This document shows, piece by piece, positions 4,989 to 6,345 of a stretch of 6,345 nucleotides of DNA. Location: assembly GCA_041301185.1 (NCBI GenBank), contig JBFYSV010000315.1, positions 1-6,345 on the forward strand, read 5' to 3'. The first letter of the stretch is position 1. Each line of letters opens with the position of its first letter. A program made the position numbers and the translations under genes. The notes beneath the pieces are model-generated. The model saw nothing but the letters and a program-made list of their open reading frames with translations, searched no databases and was not told the DNA's origin. Source of the DNA: JAQBDA01 sp041301185 (GTDB taxonomy: Bacteria > Chloroflexota > Anaerolineae > Anaerolineales > UBA4823).

Positions 4989-5753
4989 ATGGGTTTGCAA
5001 CAAAAACTAGACCACCTGGAGGCGCGCTTACAAATCTTGATCGAAGGCGGCGTAGCGCGGATATTTCCCGATTATCACCTGGAGGATGAGCTCGCCCCCA
5101 GGCTGGTCGATTCGCTGCTGGCAAGCTCGAAACAAAATTCCGAAGGTCAGTGGATTGCCCCCAACCTGTTTACCATCGCCGTCCATCCCGGACGGGCAGC
5201 CGTATTCAACCGCCAGACAGATCTCTTCACCGAGCTGACCCGCACCCTGCAAACCACCGGAGATGAATCCGGTTTGCAATTTCCTTCCCCGCCCGTGATT
5301 CAGATTACCGAAGACAATACGATTGCCCTGAACCAATTTCGCGTCCAGGCTCAGATCAGCCTGGATAACCTGGCACGCACCACGGACATCCTGGTTGATG
5401 TCGATCCCGATTCGCTGAACCTGCCTCCAAACTCGTACTTAATCGTCGACGGCACCCGGATCCTGCCCCTGTCCCAGGCTGTCATCAACATTGGCAGGCG
5501 GCCCGATAATCAGATTGCTCTCGAAGACCCGCGGGTCTCGCGCCTGCACGCCCAATTGCGCGCCATCAAAGGTCGTTTTGTCATCTTTGATCTGGATTCA
5601 ACCGGCGGCACTTATGTCAATTCCCAGCGGGTCAACCAGTGCGCCCTGTACCCGGGAGATGTTATCTCCCTGGCAGGTTATCCCCTCGTCTATGGGCAGG
5701 AAACAGCGGGTATCAGTGAAACCCAGCGCTATTCCCCCCCGCAAGAGTCCTGA
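4989..5753 (+). CDS. fhaA: FhaA-like protein: DUF3662/FhaA_N domain plus C-terminal FHA domain
   Basis: A 254-residue cytoplasmic protein with two parts. Residues 1 to about 120 resemble the FhaA N-terminal domain (DUF3662): MGLQQKLDHLEARLQILIEGGVARIF, then a long helix and APNLFTIAVHP (57-67). Residues about 150-238 are an FHA domain, which binds phosphothreonine peptides. Seen there are G169-R170 in NIGRRPDN, S184-R185-x-H187 in RVSRLHAQ, and DLDSTGGTYVN (201-211). The usual STNGT is STGGT here, so the Asn commonly contacting the peptide is Gly206. In mycobacteria FhaA is linked to kinase signalling of cell wall synthesis; that role is inferred by family only. ATG 4989 has GGAGGA six bases upstream. 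The FhaB-like gene starts 18 bases after its stop, as in actinobacterial fhaA-fhaB pairs. No kinase, phosphatase or cell-shape gene is in the window. Confidence 0.88.
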   Translation: MGLQQKLDHLEARLQILIEGGVARIFPDYHLEDELAPRLVDSLLASSKQNSEGQWIAPNLFTIAVHPGRAAVFNRQTDLFTELTRTLQTTGDESGLQFPSPPVIQITEDNTIALNQFRVQAQISLDNLARTTDILVDVDPDSLNLPPNSYLIVDGTRILPLSQAVINIGRRPDNQIALEDPRVSRLHAQLRAIKGRFVIFDLDSTGGTYVNSQRVNQCALYPGDVISLAGYPLVYGQETAGISETQRYSPPQES

Positions 5754-5771
5754 AGCCTGCCAGGTTGAAAT

Positions 5772-6248
5772 ATGATGAGTGGACCTGTTTTGCTCGCCCT
5801 GCGCATCTTATTCACGGCTGCCCTGTATGCATTCCTGGGCTGGGCGCTTTATATCCTATGGCTGGATTTCAAGCGCCAGAGCCGCCAGCTGGCTGGCAAA
5901 CAACCACCCCTGCTAACTATCTTCTACCAGGTGGAATTAGAGACAAAATCCTACCGCTTCAACCTGCCGGAAGTTACCTTAGGGCGTGACCCTGCCTGCG
6001 ACTGTATTTTGAATGATTCAACCGTCTCCGCCACGCATGCCCGCCTGACCTACCGGCAAAACCAGTGGTGGGTAGAAGATCTCCGCTCGACGAATGGTAC
6101 TTTCCTGAACCAGGATCCGGTCTTCACCCCGCTGGTCATCACCAATGGCGACCAGCTCCGCTGCGGGCAGGTGCTCCTGACCATCGGGATCCAGCAGGCA
6201 ATCGATGGGCAGGATGAGCCATCTGCTTCGCCTGCCCCCACACCCTGA
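5772..6248 (+). CDS. fhaB: FhaB-like membrane-anchored FHA-domain protein
   Basis: A 158-residue protein with one N-terminal membrane helix (about residues 6-30, LLALRILFTAALYAFLGWAL) followed by basic residues (KRQSR). The FHA domain should therefore face the cytoplasm. The FHA domain spans about residues 60-142 and keeps all classical phosphothreonine-binding residues: G71-R72, S86 and H89 in STVSATHARL, and RSTNGTFLN with S106, N108 and N113. A short Pro/Ser/Ala tail ends the protein. Architecture and length match actinobacterial FhaB (about 155 residues), which couples Ser/Thr kinase signalling to cell division and envelope growth; that role here is inferred. ATG 5772 is followed at once by a second ATG (5775), and only a weak AGG precedes them. 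It is 18 bases after the FhaA-like gene and 16 bases before the phosphorylase gene, so all three are probably one operon. Confidence 0.88.
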   Translation: MMSGPVLLALRILFTAALYAFLGWALYILWLDFKRQSRQLAGKQPPLLTIFYQVELETKSYRFNLPEVTLGRDPACDCILNDSTVSATHARLTYRQNQWWVEDLRSTNGTFLNQDPVFTPLVITNGDQLRCGQVLLTIGIQQAIDGQDEPSASPAPTP

Positions 6249-6264
6249 TCCAGAGAGGACGAAT

Positions 6265-6345
6265 ATGGAATCACATCCCAATATCGCAATTATCGGCGGA
6301 TCCGGCCTGGATCGCATGACCGGCTTGCAAGATACCCGTGAGCTG
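6265..6345 (+). CDS. mtnP: S-methyl-5'-thioadenosine / purine nucleoside phosphorylase, N-terminal fragment
   Basis: The first 27 residues of a gene that runs off the right edge. The segment IAIIGGSGLD (residues 7-16) is the phosphate-binding N-terminal signature of the MTAP/PNP family, whose members cleave methylthioadenosine (or a purine nucleoside) with phosphate to give adenine and methylthioribose-1-phosphate. IGGSGL favours the MTAP branch over classical PNP, but the specificity residues lie outside the window, so mtnP is a best guess. ATG 6265 has AGAGAGGA (6252-6259) five bases upstream, a good ribosome binding site. It begins 16 bases after the FhaB-like stop on the same strand, so it is probably co-transcribed with the FHA pair. 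Confidence 0.8.
   Translation, partial: MESHPNIAIIGGSGLDRMTGLQDTREL

Overview
The window looks like a piece of a Chloroflexota chromosome, most likely Anaerolineae. This is an inference from gene content and protein style: a GxxExxY nuclease-fold protein, a Pro/Thr-rich lipoprotein of a type I associate with that class, archease with long-form RtcB, and a FhaA/FhaB-like pair. No ribosomal RNA or phylogenetic marker is present to prove it. The DNA is moderately GC-rich, genes are tightly packed, and there is no phage, plasmid, CRISPR array or complete transposon.

Layout. Positions 1-1957 run on the + strand: the tail of a GxxExxY-family protein, a small nitroreductase-family flavoprotein, a histone-deacetylase-superfamily amidohydrolase (the latter two 24 bases apart), then a 64-residue PspC-domain membrane protein. 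A strong hairpin with flanking A and T tracts (about 1983-2019) ends this block and probably also terminates transcription from the opposite side. Positions 2032-4746 run on the - strand and read archease, rtcB, lipoprotein. Archease and rtcB are separated by 233 bases containing a small inverted-repeat element that resembles a dispersed palindromic repeat. Positions 4747-4988 form a divergent intergenic region. It has candidate -10 boxes facing both ways and two back-to-back perfect 11-bp inverted repeats in the leader of the rightward operon. Positions 4989-6345 run on the + strand: a FhaA-like protein (DUF3662/FhaA_N plus FHA), a FhaB-like membrane-anchored FHA protein, and the start of a methylthioadenosine/purine nucleoside phosphorylase gene cut by the window end.

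How the genes work together. RtcB is an RNA ligase that joins 2',3'-cyclic phosphate (3'-phosphate) ends to 5'-OH ends, and archease is its activating partner, so this pair is an RNA repair or splicing module. The two FHA proteins read phosphothreonine marks set by Hanks-type Ser/Thr kinases, but no kinase or phosphatase lies in the window, so their partner is elsewhere. The nitroreductase and deacetylase are probably co-transcribed, but the sequence does not reveal a shared substrate.

Most genes belong to known families. The least explained signal is the pair of tandem inverted repeats at 4864-4972, placed just before the ribosome binding site of the FHA operon.
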